Shown here: piece after piece, positions 27,190 through 38,203 of the stretch
Numbering within the stretch: the first letter of the stretch is position 1
How the letters are laid out: every line of letters starts with the position of its first letter
DNA from: Aquincola tertiaricarbonis
GTDB taxonomy: Bacteria; Pseudomonadota; Gammaproteobacteria; Burkholderiales; Burkholderiaceae_C
DNA: 64,000 nucleotides
Reading direction: 5' to 3'
Assembly (NCBI RefSeq): GCF_023573145.1
Contig: NZ_CP097635.1
Span: forward strand, 2,852,001 to 2,916,000
Made by a program: the position numbers and the translations under genes
Notes under the pieces: model-generated
What the model was told of the DNA's origin: nothing
Seen by the model: only the letters and a program-made list of their open reading frames with translations
The model's database searches: none

Positions 27190-27765
27190 TCAGCCTGCCA
27201 GCGCGTCCAGCGCCAGGTTCACCTGCAGCACGTTCACGCGCGGCTCACCCAGGAAGCCGAACTGTGGCTGCTGGGTGTGGGCAGCGATCACCTGCTGCAC
27301 CTTGTCCAGCGGCAGGCCGCGGGCCTTGGCGATGCGCGCGGCCTGGTAGTTGGCACCGGCCACGCTGATGTGCGGGTCCAGGCCGCTGCCCGAGGCAGTG
27401 ACCAGGTCCACCGGCACCGGCGCGGTGTTGCCGGGGTCGGCGGCACGCAGGGCCTCGACGCGGCCCTTGACCGCCTCCACCAGAGCCGGGTTCAGCGGGC
27501 CCTGGTTGGAGCCGCCGGAGGCCAGGCCGTTATTGGGCAGCGTGCCGGTGGCCGACGGGCGGCCCCACAGGTATTTGGGCTCGGTGAAGCTCTGGCCGAT
27601 CAGGCTGGAGCCCACCGGCTGGCCATCGCGCAGCAGCAGGCTGCCTGCAGCCTGCTGTGGCATCAGCGCCTGGGCCACGCCGGTGACGGCGACGGGATAG
27701 GCCACGCCGGTGAGCAGGGTGAGCGCGGCAAACACCACCAGCACGGGGCGAACGGGAGAAGTCAT
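27190..27765 (-). CDS. kdpC: K+-transporting ATPase subunit C
   Basis: This 191-residue protein has one N-terminal transmembrane helix (PVLVVFAALTLLTGVAYPV) and a periplasmic domain with the family motifs SLIGQSFTEPKYLWGRPS, NQGPLNP and LDPHISVAGANYQA. KdpC stabilises the KdpFABC complex and assists K+ delivery. It lies 12 bp after kdpB and 2 bp before kdpD. Confidence 0.97.
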   Translation of the reverse strand: MTSPVRPVLVVFAALTLLTGVAYPVAVTGVAQALMPQQAAGSLLLRDGQPVGSSLIGQSFTEPKYLWGRPSATGTLPNNGLASGGSNQGPLNPALVEAVKGRVEALRAADPGNTAPVPVDLVTASGSGLDPHISVAGANYQAARIAKARGLPLDKVQQVIAAHTQQPQFGFLGEPRVNVLQVNLALDALAG

Positions 27766-27777
27766 GGCAGGTCCTTG

Positions 27778-29862
<2,085 letters not shown>

Positions 29863-29882
29863 GGGTTTGTCCAGGCTGCGGC

Positions 29883-31691
29883 TCACTTCGGATACCACAG
29901 CATCAGGTGCTCGACGACCGGGCCCAGGGCCAGCGCGGGGACGTAGTTCAGCAGGCCGACCAGCACCACGGTGCCGATGAGCAGCAAGACGAACAGCGGG
30001 CCGTGGGTGGGCAGCGTGCCGACGGTCACGGCCATGCGCTTCTTGCCCGCCAGCGCGCCGGCAATGGCCAGCACCGGCACGATGACGCCGAAGCGGCCCA
30101 GCCACATCGCGATGCCCAGCAGCGTGTTGTAGAAGGGCGTGTTGGCCGACAGGCCCGCGAAGGCGCTGCCGTTGTTGTTGGCCGCCGAGGTGAAGGCGTA
30201 CAGGATCTCGGAGAAGCCGTGCGCGCCCGGGTTGGCGATGCCGGCCTTGCCGGCTTCGGCCATCACCGCGACGGCGGCGCCGGCCAGCACCAGCGTGGGC
30301 GTGACGAGGATGGCGATGGACGTCATCTTCATCTCGTAGGTCTCGATCTTCTTGCCCAGGTATTCGGGCGTGCGGCCGATCATCAGGCCGGCGATGAACA
30401 CCGTGAGGATGGCGAAGATGAGCATGCCGTACAGGCCCGTGCCCACGCCGCCGAACACCACCTCGCCCAGCTGCATCAGCACCAGCGGCACGCCGCCGCC
30501 CAGCGGTGTGAACGAGTCGTGCATGCCGTTGACGGCGCCGCACGAGGCCGCGGTGGTGATGGCCGCGAACAGGCTGGTGGCGGTGATGCCGAAGCGCGCC
30601 TCCTTGCCTTCCATGTTGCCGCCCGGCTGCAGCGCGCTGGCGGTCTGGTCGACGCCCAGCGGCGTCAGCAGCGGGTTGCCCTGCTGCTCCTGCACCGTCA
30701 CCACCACCACCGAGACGACGAAGATCGCCGTCATCGCGGCCAGCAGCGCCCAGCCCTGGCGCACATCGCCCACCATGCGGCCGAACATGAACACCAGTGC
30801 CGTCGGAATCAGGAAGATGGCCAGCATCTGGAAGAAGTTGGACAGCGGCGTCGGGTTCTCGTACGGGTGGGCCGAGTTGGCATTGAAGAAGCCGCCACCG
30901 TTGGTGCCCAGCATCTTGATGGCCTCCTGCGAAGCCACCGGGCCCATCGGCAGGGTCTGGGTGCTGCTGGTCTTGTCCTCCATCACCGGCGCGCCCTGGG
31001 CGTCGAGCACGGGCTGGCCGGCGGCGTCCACCTTCGGCTGCTGGTAGCGGGTGACTTCCAGCGTGGTGGCCTCCTGGTAGGGCGAGAAGTTCTGGATCAC
31101 GCCCTGGCTGACCAGGAACACCGCGAACACCACCGACAGCGGCACCAGCACGTAGGCGGTGACGCGGGTGACGTCGACCCAGAAGTTGCCGATGCCGTTG
31201 GTCGAGCGCGCCGCGAAGCCGCGGATCAGCGCGATCACCACCACGATGCCGGTGGCCGCCGATAAGAAGTTCTGGCCGGCCAGCGCCACCATCTGGGTGA
31301 GGTAGCTCATCGTGGCTTCACCCACGTAGCCCTGCCAGTTGGTGTTGCTGACGAAGCTGATCGCGGTGTTGAACGACGAATCGGCGCTGACGGCCGGCAG
31401 GCCGGCCGGGTTGAGCGGCAGCACGGCCTGCAGGCGCTGCAGCGCATACACCGCCACGAAGCCCAGCGCGTTGAAGCACAGCAGCGCCACGGCATAGGCC
31501 TTCCAGCCCATGCTGGCCTGCGGGTCCACGCCGGCCAGCCGGTACAGGCCGTTCTCCAGGGCCACCAGCGGCGCCATCCAGCGCGGCAGCCGGCCTTCGG
31601 CCACGGCGGTGAGCCAGCGGCCCAGCGGCCAGGCCAGCAGCACCAGCACGACGAGGAAGACCCCGAGCAGGGTCCAGGCTTGCACGTCCAT
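29883..31691 (-). CDS. kdpA: K+-transporting ATPase subunit A (K+ channel-like)
   Basis: This 602-residue integral membrane protein has selectivity-filter-like loops around [49 protein letters not shown] and [14 protein letters not shown], the four pseudo-repeats of KdpA. It forms the K+ pathway of the Kdp complex. The ATG at 31691 overlaps the kdpF stop (TGATG), so the two are coupled. Confidence 0.97.
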   Translation of the reverse strand: MDVQAWTLLGVFLVVLVLLAWPLGRWLTAVAEGRLPRWMAPLVALENGLYRLAGVDPQASMGWKAYAVALLCFNALGFVAVYALQRLQAVLPLNPAGLPAVSADSSFNTAISFVSNTNWQGYVGEATMSYLTQMVALAGQNFLSAATGIVVVIALIRGFAARSTNGIGNFWVDVTRVTAYVLVPLSVVFAVFLVSQGVIQNFSPYQEATTLEVTRYQQPKVDAAGQPVLDAQGAPVMEDKTSSTQTLPMGPVASQEAIKMLGTNGGGFFNANSAHPYENPTPLSNFFQMLAIFLIPTALVFMFGRMVGDVRQGWALLAAMTAIFVVSVVVVTVQEQQGNPLLTPLGVDQTASALQPGGNMEGKEARFGITATSLFAAITTAASCGAVNGMHDSFTPLGGGVPLVLMQLGEVVFGGVGTGLYGMLIFAILTVFIAGLMIGRTPEYLGKKIETYEMKMTSIAILVTPTLVLAGAAVAVMAEAGKAGIANPGAHGFSEILYAFTSAANNNGSAFAGLSANTPFYNTLLGIAMWLGRFGVIVPVLAIAGALAGKKRMAVTVGTLPTHGPLFVLLLIGTVVLVGLLNYVPALALGPVVEHLMLWYPK

Positions 31692-31780
31692 CAGAACTCC
31701 TCGGCCCGCAGCAGGGCATAGGTGAGATAGACAAGCAGGGCCAGCGACGACGCGCCGGCCAGCCAATACAGCCAGCTCAT
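31691..31780 (-). CDS. kdpF: KdpF, small stabilising subunit of the Kdp ATPase
   Basis: A 29-residue peptide ([16 protein letters not shown] then [13 protein letters not shown]) forms one transmembrane helix. Size, sequence style and position directly before kdpA match KdpF. It stabilises the complex. Its start overlaps the stop of the preceding 30-codon frame (ATGA) and its stop overlaps the kdpA start. Confidence 0.88.
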   Translation of the reverse strand: MSWLYWLAGASSLALLVYLTYALLRAEEF

Positions 31781-31869
31781 GCGCGCGCTCCCAGCCGATC
31801 GCAGCCGGCCACCATGCCAAGCATGGCGCCGAACAGCGCGACGGCGCCGATCAGAAAGACAAGATCCAC
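31777..31869 (-). CDS. uncharacterised 30-residue membrane peptide leading the kdp operon
   Basis: The frame reads (M)[16 protein letters not shown] then [13 protein letters not shown]: one transmembrane helix followed by a CDRL motif. It starts with GTG at 31869, with a strong GGAGG site about 5 nt upstream, and ends in an ATGA overlap with kdpF. Spacing and coupling argue strongly for translation. I recall similar unnamed short frames before kdpF in other proteobacteria but cannot check this here. It could be an extra Kdp subunit or a translational leader. Confidence 0.65.
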   Translation of the reverse strand: MDLVFLIGAVALFGAMLGMVAGCDRLGARA

Positions 31870-31917
31870 GATTCCTCCAGGGTCCTTGTTGCAGGCCCCC
31901 AGGTTAGGAATCGGTAC

Positions 31918-31967
31918 ATCAAGATGGCGTAGAGATTGGGCTGGGCGGTATCAAGAACGCATCAAGA
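31918..31967 (-). promoter_or_regulatory. TCTTGAT direct repeats, candidate KdpE box of the kdp operon
   Basis: The heptamer ATCAAGA (TCTTGAT on the coding strand of kdp) occurs at 31918-31924, 31950-31956 and 31961-31967. The last two are exactly 11 bp apart, the usual spacing for tandem OmpR-family dimers, and the first is 32 bp away. They lie 50-100 bp upstream of the first kdp frame. KdpE is an OmpR-family regulator that binds direct repeats, so this is a plausible KdpE site (inference). Confidence 0.5.
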
Positions 31968-31984
31968 CGATGGTGCTGGCGCGG

Positions 31985-32893
31985 TCACAGGGGCAGCACC
32001 GTCTTGATCCACAGCGTGTGGCCCTGCGGGCCGTTGCGCACGCCCTGGTCCTGCTGCCACCTGGCGGCGATGAACCACCCCTGCTTCGTCTCGTACTTGA
32101 CCGACGGGCCTATGGACCAGCTGCGGGTGCGGCTGTCGTCCACGCTCACGCCGTCCTGGCGGTCGTCCTGCAACTGCGTGCGAACGTGGCCGCCCATCCC
32201 CAGCACCCAGCCGCCGCCCACACCCCAGCCCAGCGCGTAGTCGGCAAACAGCTCGGTGCCGGTGCGATACCGGGTGTCGCTATTGCGGCCGTTCAGGTTG
32301 AGCGTGAGCTTGAGGTCCGCATTCAGGCCGGCCGCGTCGACCCGCGACACCGCATAGGTGGGCTGCAGGGTGGTGTAGTGCCGGCCCAGGTTGACCAGGT
32401 CGGCGGCGTCGTAGGAGCCGGTCGGCAGGATGATGTTGGCACCTGCCACGCTGTGCAGCACGGGCGAGTGGTGCCAAGCCACCGCAGCCCCGAGCGCCAG
32501 GTCACCCGGGCCCGACGTGGACTGGCTGGCGCCGGCCACTTCGGCCTTGATGTGCAGCAGCGGCAGCAGGGCCTGCAGCACCAGATTGCCACCGCCCAGC
32601 GCCATGGGCGTGGACCACACGTAGCGCGGCGTCACCCCATCGACGCCGAGCCGGAAGCGCACAGGCACGCTGTCGCCCCGGCCGTCGCGTAAGGTATCGG
32701 CCCGGTAGCTGTTGCCGTACATCAGCAGGTAGTGGCCCGGCGGGGGCACGGCGCCCGCCAGCCAGGTTTCCACGCCCGAGGGATAGGCGGAGCCGCCGCC
32801 CTCGGCCGCCAGGCTGCTGCCGCATGCGGCGGCCAGCACCAGACCCAGCCCGGGCAGGGGTGACGAGAACGCGCGTGTCAGGGCATCAATCAC
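31985..32893 (-). CDS. outer-membrane SphA/Phenol_MetA_deg-like transporter
   Basis: This 302-residue exported protein has a signal sequence (residues about 1-30, AAACGSSLAAEGGG) and a beta-rich body with alternating aromatic strands. The patterns PPPGHYLLMYGNSY, GANIILPTGSYDAADLVNLG and FADYALGWGVGGGW fit the family of outer-membrane beta-barrels linked to meta-pathway aromatic degradation. It may admit a hydrophobic substrate. It overlaps the upstream hydrolase gene by 8 bp, so both form an operon; the hydrolase could act on the transported compound. Confidence 0.72.
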   Translation of the reverse strand: MIDALTRAFSSPLPGLGLVLAAACGSSLAAEGGGSAYPSGVETWLAGAVPPPGHYLLMYGNSYRADTLRDGRGDSVPVRFRLGVDGVTPRYVWSTPMALGGGNLVLQALLPLLHIKAEVAGASQSTSGPGDLALGAAVAWHHSPVLHSVAGANIILPTGSYDAADLVNLGRHYTTLQPTYAVSRVDAAGLNADLKLTLNLNGRNSDTRYRTGTELFADYALGWGVGGGWVLGMGGHVRTQLQDDRQDGVSVDDSRTRSWSIGPSVKYETKQGWFIAARWQQDQGVRNGPQGHTLWIKTVLPL

Positions 32894-33608
32894 GGCCGGC
32901 CTCCTCGATGGCGCGCGCCAGGCGTTCGGGGGCCGTGAACATCACCTCGTGGCTGCCCGACAACTGCACCAGCCGGTACAGGCCCAGCCGACCGGACATG
33001 CGGGGATGCCAACCCCACTCACCCGGCGGCAGCGCGATGTCCTCGGTGGCGTTGATGTAGCTGCGGGGCGTCGTCAGGCTGTAGAACTTCTTCAGGTCAA
33101 GCTTGTCGGCCATCGGCTGGAACGGCTCGCTCGACAGCAGCGCGTAGGTGCGCTGTGCCTCGGCCAGGTCGGCGTCGTTGACGAAGGCTTCGCGCCAGAC
33201 TTGGAAAGGCATCGTCACGCTGCCGTCGGGGCTGGCCTCGCTCAGCGACTGGAACAGGCTGCGGTAGTGCGGCGGCACGTTGTCTAGCAGCGACTCACCA
33301 TCGCGCGGCACGAAGGCGTTCCAGAACACGAGGCGGGCAATGCGCTCGGGCACCGCCTCCACCACCTTGCAGATGATGGTGCCGCCGTAGCTGTGGCCCA
33401 GCAGCACCACGTCGGTCAGCGCATGCTCCTGCAGGTAGTCCACGATGGACTGCGTGCATTGCGCATGGTCGACACATTTGTCCACGCCGTGGCCGTGGCC
33501 AGCCACTGTGGGCGTGTGCACTTCGTGGCCCGCGGCGCGCAGAGCGGCGGCCACGGGGGCCCACTCAGCGCCGGTGTGCCAGCTGCCGTGCACCAGAACG
33601 ATTCGCAT
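32886..33608 (-). CDS. alpha/beta hydrolase (EstC/salicylate-esterase-like)
   Basis: This 240-residue protein begins MRIVLVHGSWHTGAEW (oxyanion-hole HG). The nucleophile serine lies in VVLLGHSYGGTIIC and the histidine in LSGSHEVMF near the C-terminus. It belongs to the alpha/beta-fold group that includes plant methylesterases and bacterial EstC. There is no signal peptide, so it is cytoplasmic. It is the first gene of a two-gene operon and is divergent from the AraC regulator, a likely control relationship. Confidence 0.8.
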   Translation of the reverse strand: MRIVLVHGSWHTGAEWAPVAAALRAAGHEVHTPTVAGHGHGVDKCVDHAQCTQSIVDYLQEHALTDVVLLGHSYGGTIICKVVEAVPERIARLVFWNAFVPRDGESLLDNVPPHYRSLFQSLSEASPDGSVTMPFQVWREAFVNDADLAEAQRTYALLSSEPFQPMADKLDLKKFYSLTTPRSYINATEDIALPPGEWGWHPRMSGRLGLYRLVQLSGSHEVMFTAPERLARAIEEAGRD

Positions 33609-33797
33609 GGTGTTTCTTTGATGGGGTTGATCGTGCAGTCATCGTCCGTTCGCGCCCGCAGCCCCGCTATCGGTTGCGCGCAGCCGCCGTCGGGTCTACG
33701 CATGCCATGCACCATGGTTTGCAGCGTTGACGCCAGGGGCGCCAGCAGGTGGAATCCTTGTTGCTTGGCCTCTGGCCTTCGTCAGCAAGCTCCGCCG

Positions 33798-34802
33798 ATG
33801 GCACCTTCTGCACTGCCGACCTTCGCCGCGCTCGACTTCGACCGCGCCCGCGTCTTCCAGACCCGCGATCTGGACGAGATCCGCGAGTGCTCGGCACGGG
33901 CGCTCAGCCCGCACAGCCTGTCGGTGGTGGGTACCCGCAACCCGCTTGACGCGCGTCTGGACCACCTGCCCTTGGGCGAGCTCTCGTTGATGCGGCTGCG
34001 CTGGGGTGCACCGGTGGCCGTGGACCCGGACCGCCTCAGCGGCTACTACCTGCTCAGCATGCCCACGCGGGGTTGCGCCGAGTTCAGCCTCGACCGTTGG
34101 CGCCACACCGTCACGCCGCTGCAAGCGGCGGTGGTCAGCCCCAGCCAGCGCTTCCACTTCCAGAGCCAGAGCGACTTCGAGCAGGTACTGCTGCGGGTCG
34201 ACCGCCAGGCCGTGGAAAACGGCTGGCAGGCCCTGGCGGGACGACCGCTGCCGCGCACACTGACCTTCGACTCGGCCCTGCGCACCGATGGCCCTGGCTG
34301 GCAGGCGCTGCAACCGGTGCTGCAGCTGCTGGCGCGCAGCCTGCCGGGTGCCGGCCGCCCCGGGGCCGGTACGCACCTGCTGGCCCGCGTCCAGGACATG
34401 GTGGTGCTGACCCTGCTGACGCAGCTGGCCCATGACCAGCAGGGCCAGCTGCTGCCCACCGCCGGCGCCGCGCCGCCGGCCTGCGTGCGACGCGCCCAGG
34501 ACCACATGCGGGCCCATCTGGCCGAGCCGCTGACCGCCTCCGGCCTGGCGCTGGCCTGCGGTGTGCCGCTGCGCACCCTGCAGGCAGCCTTCCAGCGCAG
34601 TCATGGCTGCGGCCCGATGCGCTGGCTGCGCGAGCAGCGGCTGGACCGCGTGCGCGAGGCCCTGATCGCCGGCGGCGCCGAAGCGGCGCCGGTGACCGAC
34701 ACCGCGCTGCGCTTCGGCTTCACCCACCTGGGCGAATTCTCACGCCACTACCGGCACAAGTTCGGCGAAACGCCGAGCCAGACCGTGGCACGGCATCGCT
34801 GA
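33798..34802 (+). CDS. AraC family transcriptional regulator
   Basis: This 334-residue regulator has an N-terminal AraC_binding_2-type cupin region (residues about 40-210, with MRLRWGAPVAVDPDRLSGYY). A C-terminal double HTH follows (about 235-330, SGLALACGVPLRTLQAAFQ, then FGFTHLGEFSRHYRHKFGE). The ATG at 33798 is chosen because it begins right before the domain. The gene is divergent from the hydrolase/transporter pair; the 189-bp spacer shows no clear repeats to my eye. It probably activates that pair in response to an aromatic or ester compound (inference). Confidence 0.85.
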   Translation: MAPSALPTFAALDFDRARVFQTRDLDEIRECSARALSPHSLSVVGTRNPLDARLDHLPLGELSLMRLRWGAPVAVDPDRLSGYYLLSMPTRGCAEFSLDRWRHTVTPLQAAVVSPSQRFHFQSQSDFEQVLLRVDRQAVENGWQALAGRPLPRTLTFDSALRTDGPGWQALQPVLQLLARSLPGAGRPGAGTHLLARVQDMVVLTLLTQLAHDQQGQLLPTAGAAPPACVRRAQDHMRAHLAEPLTASGLALACGVPLRTLQAAFQRSHGCGPMRWLREQRLDRVREALIAGGAEAAPVTDTALRFGFTHLGEFSRHYRHKFGETPSQTVARHR

Positions 34803-34944
34803 AGCGCCGGGTCCGACGCCGCGTGGCACCGGAACTGGGCCCGAAAGCCGGCGCATTTCCGGCCCTGGCCGCGCTGCCGGCGCGGTCCAATCGCCACACG
34901 GCGGCGCCGCCCTTCCCCAACCCGGCGCCGCACTGGAACCCGGC

Positions 34945-36879
34945 ATGCTGGTAGCTCCCCCCACCCCTGACGAACCTGCGCGCCTGGCCCTGCTGAGGGC
35001 GCTCGACCTGCTGGACGAAGCGGTCGATCCCGGCTTCGAGGCCATCACCCGGCTGGCAGCCCGGCTGCTGCGCATGCCCATCGCGCTGGTGTCGATGGTG
35101 GGCGAGGACCGCCAGTGGTTCCGGGCCGCCACCGGGCTGCCCGGGGTGGGCGGCACGCCGCGCGACGTGGCCTTCTGCGCCCACGCGCTGCACGAGGACG
35201 CGCCCTTCGTGGTGCCCGACGCGCTGGACGACCCCCGCTTTGCCGACAACCCGCTGGTGACCGGCGAGCCCGGCATCCGGGCCTATGCCGGCGTGCCGCT
35301 GCGCAGCGCCGAAGGCCATGCGCTGGGCACCCTCTGCGTGATCGGCCGCCAGCCGCATGGCTTCGACGGCGACGAACTGCAGACGCTGCAGGAGCTGGCC
35401 AGCATCATCCGCCGCGACCTGCTGCAGCGCGAGGCCGCGCTGTGCGCGCGCCGTCTGGCCGAAGCCCATGCCCAGGTGGTGACCGCCAGCGAGGCGCTGT
35501 ACCACGCCACCTTCGAATCGGCGCCGGTGGGCATGGCCCTGGTGGGCCTGGACGGCCGCTGGCTGCGCATCAATGCCAAGCTGTGCAGCATCCTGCAGCG
35601 CAGCCCGCAGGAGCTGTTCGCCCTCACCTTCCCCGACGTCACCCACCCCGACGACGTGGCCGTCGACATCGGCCATGTGGCGCGGCTGCTGGCCGGCGAT
35701 GCCGACCACTACACGCTGGAAAAGCGCTACCTGCGCCCCGACGGCAGCCTGCTGTGGGGCAGCCTCACCGTCACTCTGGTGCGGCGCGAAGGCCGGCCGT
35801 TGCACTTCATCTCGGTGGTGGAAGACATCACCGCCCGCCGCCAGGCCGAGGCCGACTTGCGTGCCCTGCACACCGAGCTGGAGCAGCGCGTGCAGGAGCG
35901 CACCGCCGCGCTGGCTGACAGCGAGCACCGGCTGCACGAGATTGCCGACAACCTGCCGGTGTTGATCGGCTACATCGACACTGAGCAGCGCTACCGCTTC
36001 GTCAACCGCACCTACGAGCACTGGTTCGGGCTGGCGCCCGAGGTGATCGTGGGCCGGCCGATGGCCGACGTGCTCGGCGAGACCTGGTACGCCAACCGGC
36101 TGCCGCGCTTCCTGGCTGCGCTGGCCGGCCAGCGGCAGCTGTTCCAGGAAGACCTGGTGCTGCAGGGGCAGCGCCGCTTCATGCAGACGGTGTACGTGCC
36201 CCACCACGACACCCAGGGCCAGGTGGCCGGTGTTTATGTGCTGGTGACCGACCTGACGCCGCAGAAGCTGGCCGAGGAGCGCCTGGCCGAGCTGGCGGTG
36301 ACGGATGCGCTCACCGGCCTGCCCAACCGCCGCGCGCTGGACGACCAATTGGCGGGCGCCCTGGCCCGGGCTCGCCGCCGCGGCGAGCCGCTGGCGCTGC
36401 TGTTCATGGACCTGGACCGCTTCAAGGCGGTGAACGATGTCCACGGCCATGCTGCCGGCGATGCGGTGCTGCGCGAGTTTGCGCGCCGGCTGCGCAGCGT
36501 GGTGCGCGAAAGCGACGGGGTGGCCCGGCTGGCGGGCGATGAATTCGTGGTGCTGCTGGAAGGCAGCAGCCCGCAGGTGCAGCCCGACGGCGGCTGCGTG
36601 CCCGGCCGGGTGGACCCGGTGTGCGTGGCGCGCAAGCTGCTGGGCGCGATGACCGAGCCGATGGCCCTGGGCCCCGGCCTGTCACCGGTGGTGGTGGGCG
36701 CCAGCATCGGCATTGCGCTGTCGCAGCGGCTGGACACGCCGCAGATGCTGCTGGAGCGCGCCGACCGCGCGCTCTACCGCGCCAAGGCGCAAGGCCGCAA
36801 TACCTTCCATGCCGATTGGGCGGACACACCGCCGCCGCGCGTGGGTCGCGCGGGCAGCCCGAAGGTGCCCGCAGCCTGA
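34945..36879 (+). CDS. diguanylate cyclase with GAF and two PAS domains
   Basis: This 644-residue soluble protein is ordered GAF (about 25-165), PAS (185-305), short coiled coil (305-325), PAS (325-440) and GGDEF (445-620). The active-site loop is AGDEF at 530-534 instead of GGDEF; the Asp-Glu-Phe core is intact. An inhibitory-site motif R521-E-S-D524 lies five residues before it. It should make cyclic di-GMP with product inhibition. There are no membrane segments or signal peptide, so it senses a cytoplasmic cue. It is monocistronic and convergent with gcdH. Confidence 0.88.
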   Translation: MLVAPPTPDEPARLALLRALDLLDEAVDPGFEAITRLAARLLRMPIALVSMVGEDRQWFRAATGLPGVGGTPRDVAFCAHALHEDAPFVVPDALDDPRFADNPLVTGEPGIRAYAGVPLRSAEGHALGTLCVIGRQPHGFDGDELQTLQELASIIRRDLLQREAALCARRLAEAHAQVVTASEALYHATFESAPVGMALVGLDGRWLRINAKLCSILQRSPQELFALTFPDVTHPDDVAVDIGHVARLLAGDADHYTLEKRYLRPDGSLLWGSLTVTLVRREGRPLHFISVVEDITARRQAEADLRALHTELEQRVQERTAALADSEHRLHEIADNLPVLIGYIDTEQRYRFVNRTYEHWFGLAPEVIVGRPMADVLGETWYANRLPRFLAALAGQRQLFQEDLVLQGQRRFMQTVYVPHHDTQGQVAGVYVLVTDLTPQKLAEERLAELAVTDALTGLPNRRALDDQLAGALARARRRGEPLALLFMDLDRFKAVNDVHGHAAGDAVLREFARRLRSVVRESDGVARLAGDEFVVLLEGSSPQVQPDGGCVPGRVDPVCVARKLLGAMTEPMALGPGLSPVVVGASIGIALSQRLDTPQMLLERADRALYRAKAQGRNTFHADWADTPPPRVGRAGSPKVPAA

Positions 36880-36887
36880 CCCAGGCT

Positions 36888-38078
36888 TCAGGAGAACGCG
36901 GCGATGCCGGTGATGGCCCGGCCCAGGATCAGCGCATGCACGTCGTGCGTGCCTTCGTAGGTGTTCACCACTTCCAGGTTCACCAGGTGGCGGGCGACGC
37001 CGAATTCGTCGCTGATGCCGTTGCCACCCATCATGTCGCGCGCCAGGCGGGCGATGTCCAGCGCCTTGCCGCAGTTGTTGCGCTTCAGGATGCTGGTCAC
37101 TTCCACCGCGGCGGTGCCGGCGTCCTTCATGCGGCCCAGCTGCAGGGCGCCCTGCAGGCCCAGGCTGATCTCGGTCAGCATGTCGGCCAGCTTCTTCTGG
37201 ATCAGCTGATTGGCGGCCAGCGGGCGGCCGAACTGCTTGCGGTCCAGCACGTACTGGCGGGCGCGGTGGAAGCAGTCTTCCGCGGCGCCGATCGCACCCC
37301 AGGCGATGCCGTAGCGCGCGCTGTTCAGGCAGGTGAACGGGCCCTTCAGGCCGCGCACCTCGGGGAAGGCGTTTTCCTCGGGGCAGAACACCTCGTCCAT
37401 CACGATCTCGCCGGTCAGGCTGGCGCGCAGGCCCACCTTGCCATGCACCGCAGGGGCGGTCAGGCCCTTCCAGCCCTTCTCGAGGATGAAGCCGCGGATC
37501 GCGCCTTCATCGTCCTTGGCCCACACCACGAACACGTCGGCGATCGGGCTGTTGGTGATCCACATCTTGGCGCCCGACAGGCTGTAGCCGCCGTCCACCT
37601 TGCGGGCGCGGGTGATCATGCTGCCGGGGTCGCTGCCATGGTTGGGCTCGGTCAGGCCGAAGCAGCCGATCCACTCGCCACGGGCCAGCTTGGGCAGGTA
37701 CTTCTGCTTCTGCGCCTCGGTGCCGAACTCGTTGATCGGCACCATCACCAGCGACGACTGCACGCTCATCATGCTGCGGTAGCCGGAGTCGACGCGCTCC
37801 ACTTCACGTGCCACCAGGCCGTAGCACACGTAGTTGAGGCCGGCGCCGCCGTACTGCTCGGGGATGGTGGCGCCCAGCAGGCCCAGCTCGCCCATCTCGC
37901 GGAAGATGGCCGGATCGGTCTTTTCGTGGCGGAAGGCTTCCAGCACCCGCGGGGCCAGGCGGTCCTGGCAGTAGGCCCGGGCGGCGTCGCGCACCGAGCG
38001 TTCGTCATCGGTCAGCTGCTGGTCCAGCAGCAGCGGGTCGTCCCAGTGGAAGCTGGCGCGGGTGTTCGAAGAAGTCAT
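36888..38078 (-). CDS. gcdH: glutaryl-CoA dehydrogenase
   Basis: This 396-residue acyl-CoA dehydrogenase has [28 protein letters not shown] and the catalytic glutamate in [20 protein letters not shown] near the C-terminus. These motifs and the [19 protein letters not shown] start are diagnostic of GcdH. It oxidises and decarboxylates glutaryl-CoA to crotonyl-CoA in lysine, tryptophan and glutarate catabolism. It is divergent from a LysR regulator; its stop is 8 bp from that of the diguanylate cyclase. Confidence 0.95.
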   Translation of the reverse strand: MTSSNTRASFHWDDPLLLDQQLTDDERSVRDAARAYCQDRLAPRVLEAFRHEKTDPAIFREMGELGLLGATIPEQYGGAGLNYVCYGLVAREVERVDSGYRSMMSVQSSLVMVPINEFGTEAQKQKYLPKLARGEWIGCFGLTEPNHGSDPGSMITRARKVDGGYSLSGAKMWITNSPIADVFVVWAKDDEGAIRGFILEKGWKGLTAPAVHGKVGLRASLTGEIVMDEVFCPEENAFPEVRGLKGPFTCLNSARYGIAWGAIGAAEDCFHRARQYVLDRKQFGRPLAANQLIQKKLADMLTEISLGLQGALQLGRMKDAGTAAVEVTSILKRNNCGKALDIARLARDMMGGNGISDEFGVARHLVNLEVVNTYEGTHDVHALILGRAITGIAAFS

Positions 38079-38152
38079 TTCGTTGTCTCTCGTGATGCGG
38101 TTGGACCTGACCGGAATCTACGCCCCAAACCGGCGCAGGGCAAACGACTTGT

Positions 38153-38168
38153 GTGCAAGCACATGTGC
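38153..38168. promoter_or_regulatory. overlapping palindromes in the gcdH/LysR promoter
   Basis: GTGCAAGCAC (38153-38162) and the perfect palindrome GCACATGTGC (38159-38168) overlap, followed by ATGCAC at 38174-38179. They lie in the 125-bp divergent region between gcdH and the LysR gene and fit the dyad patterns that LysR proteins bind. Binding of the neighbouring regulator is inferred. Confidence 0.45.
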
Positions 38169-38203
38169 GTAACATGCACTCCGAAAACTCTGGAGTGCCG
38201 GCC

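Noticed and set aside
31692..31820. Longer N-terminus for KdpA
   Set aside because: It would lie in a different frame over kdpF and the small leader peptide; KdpA proteins start near the [14 protein letters not shown] sequence.
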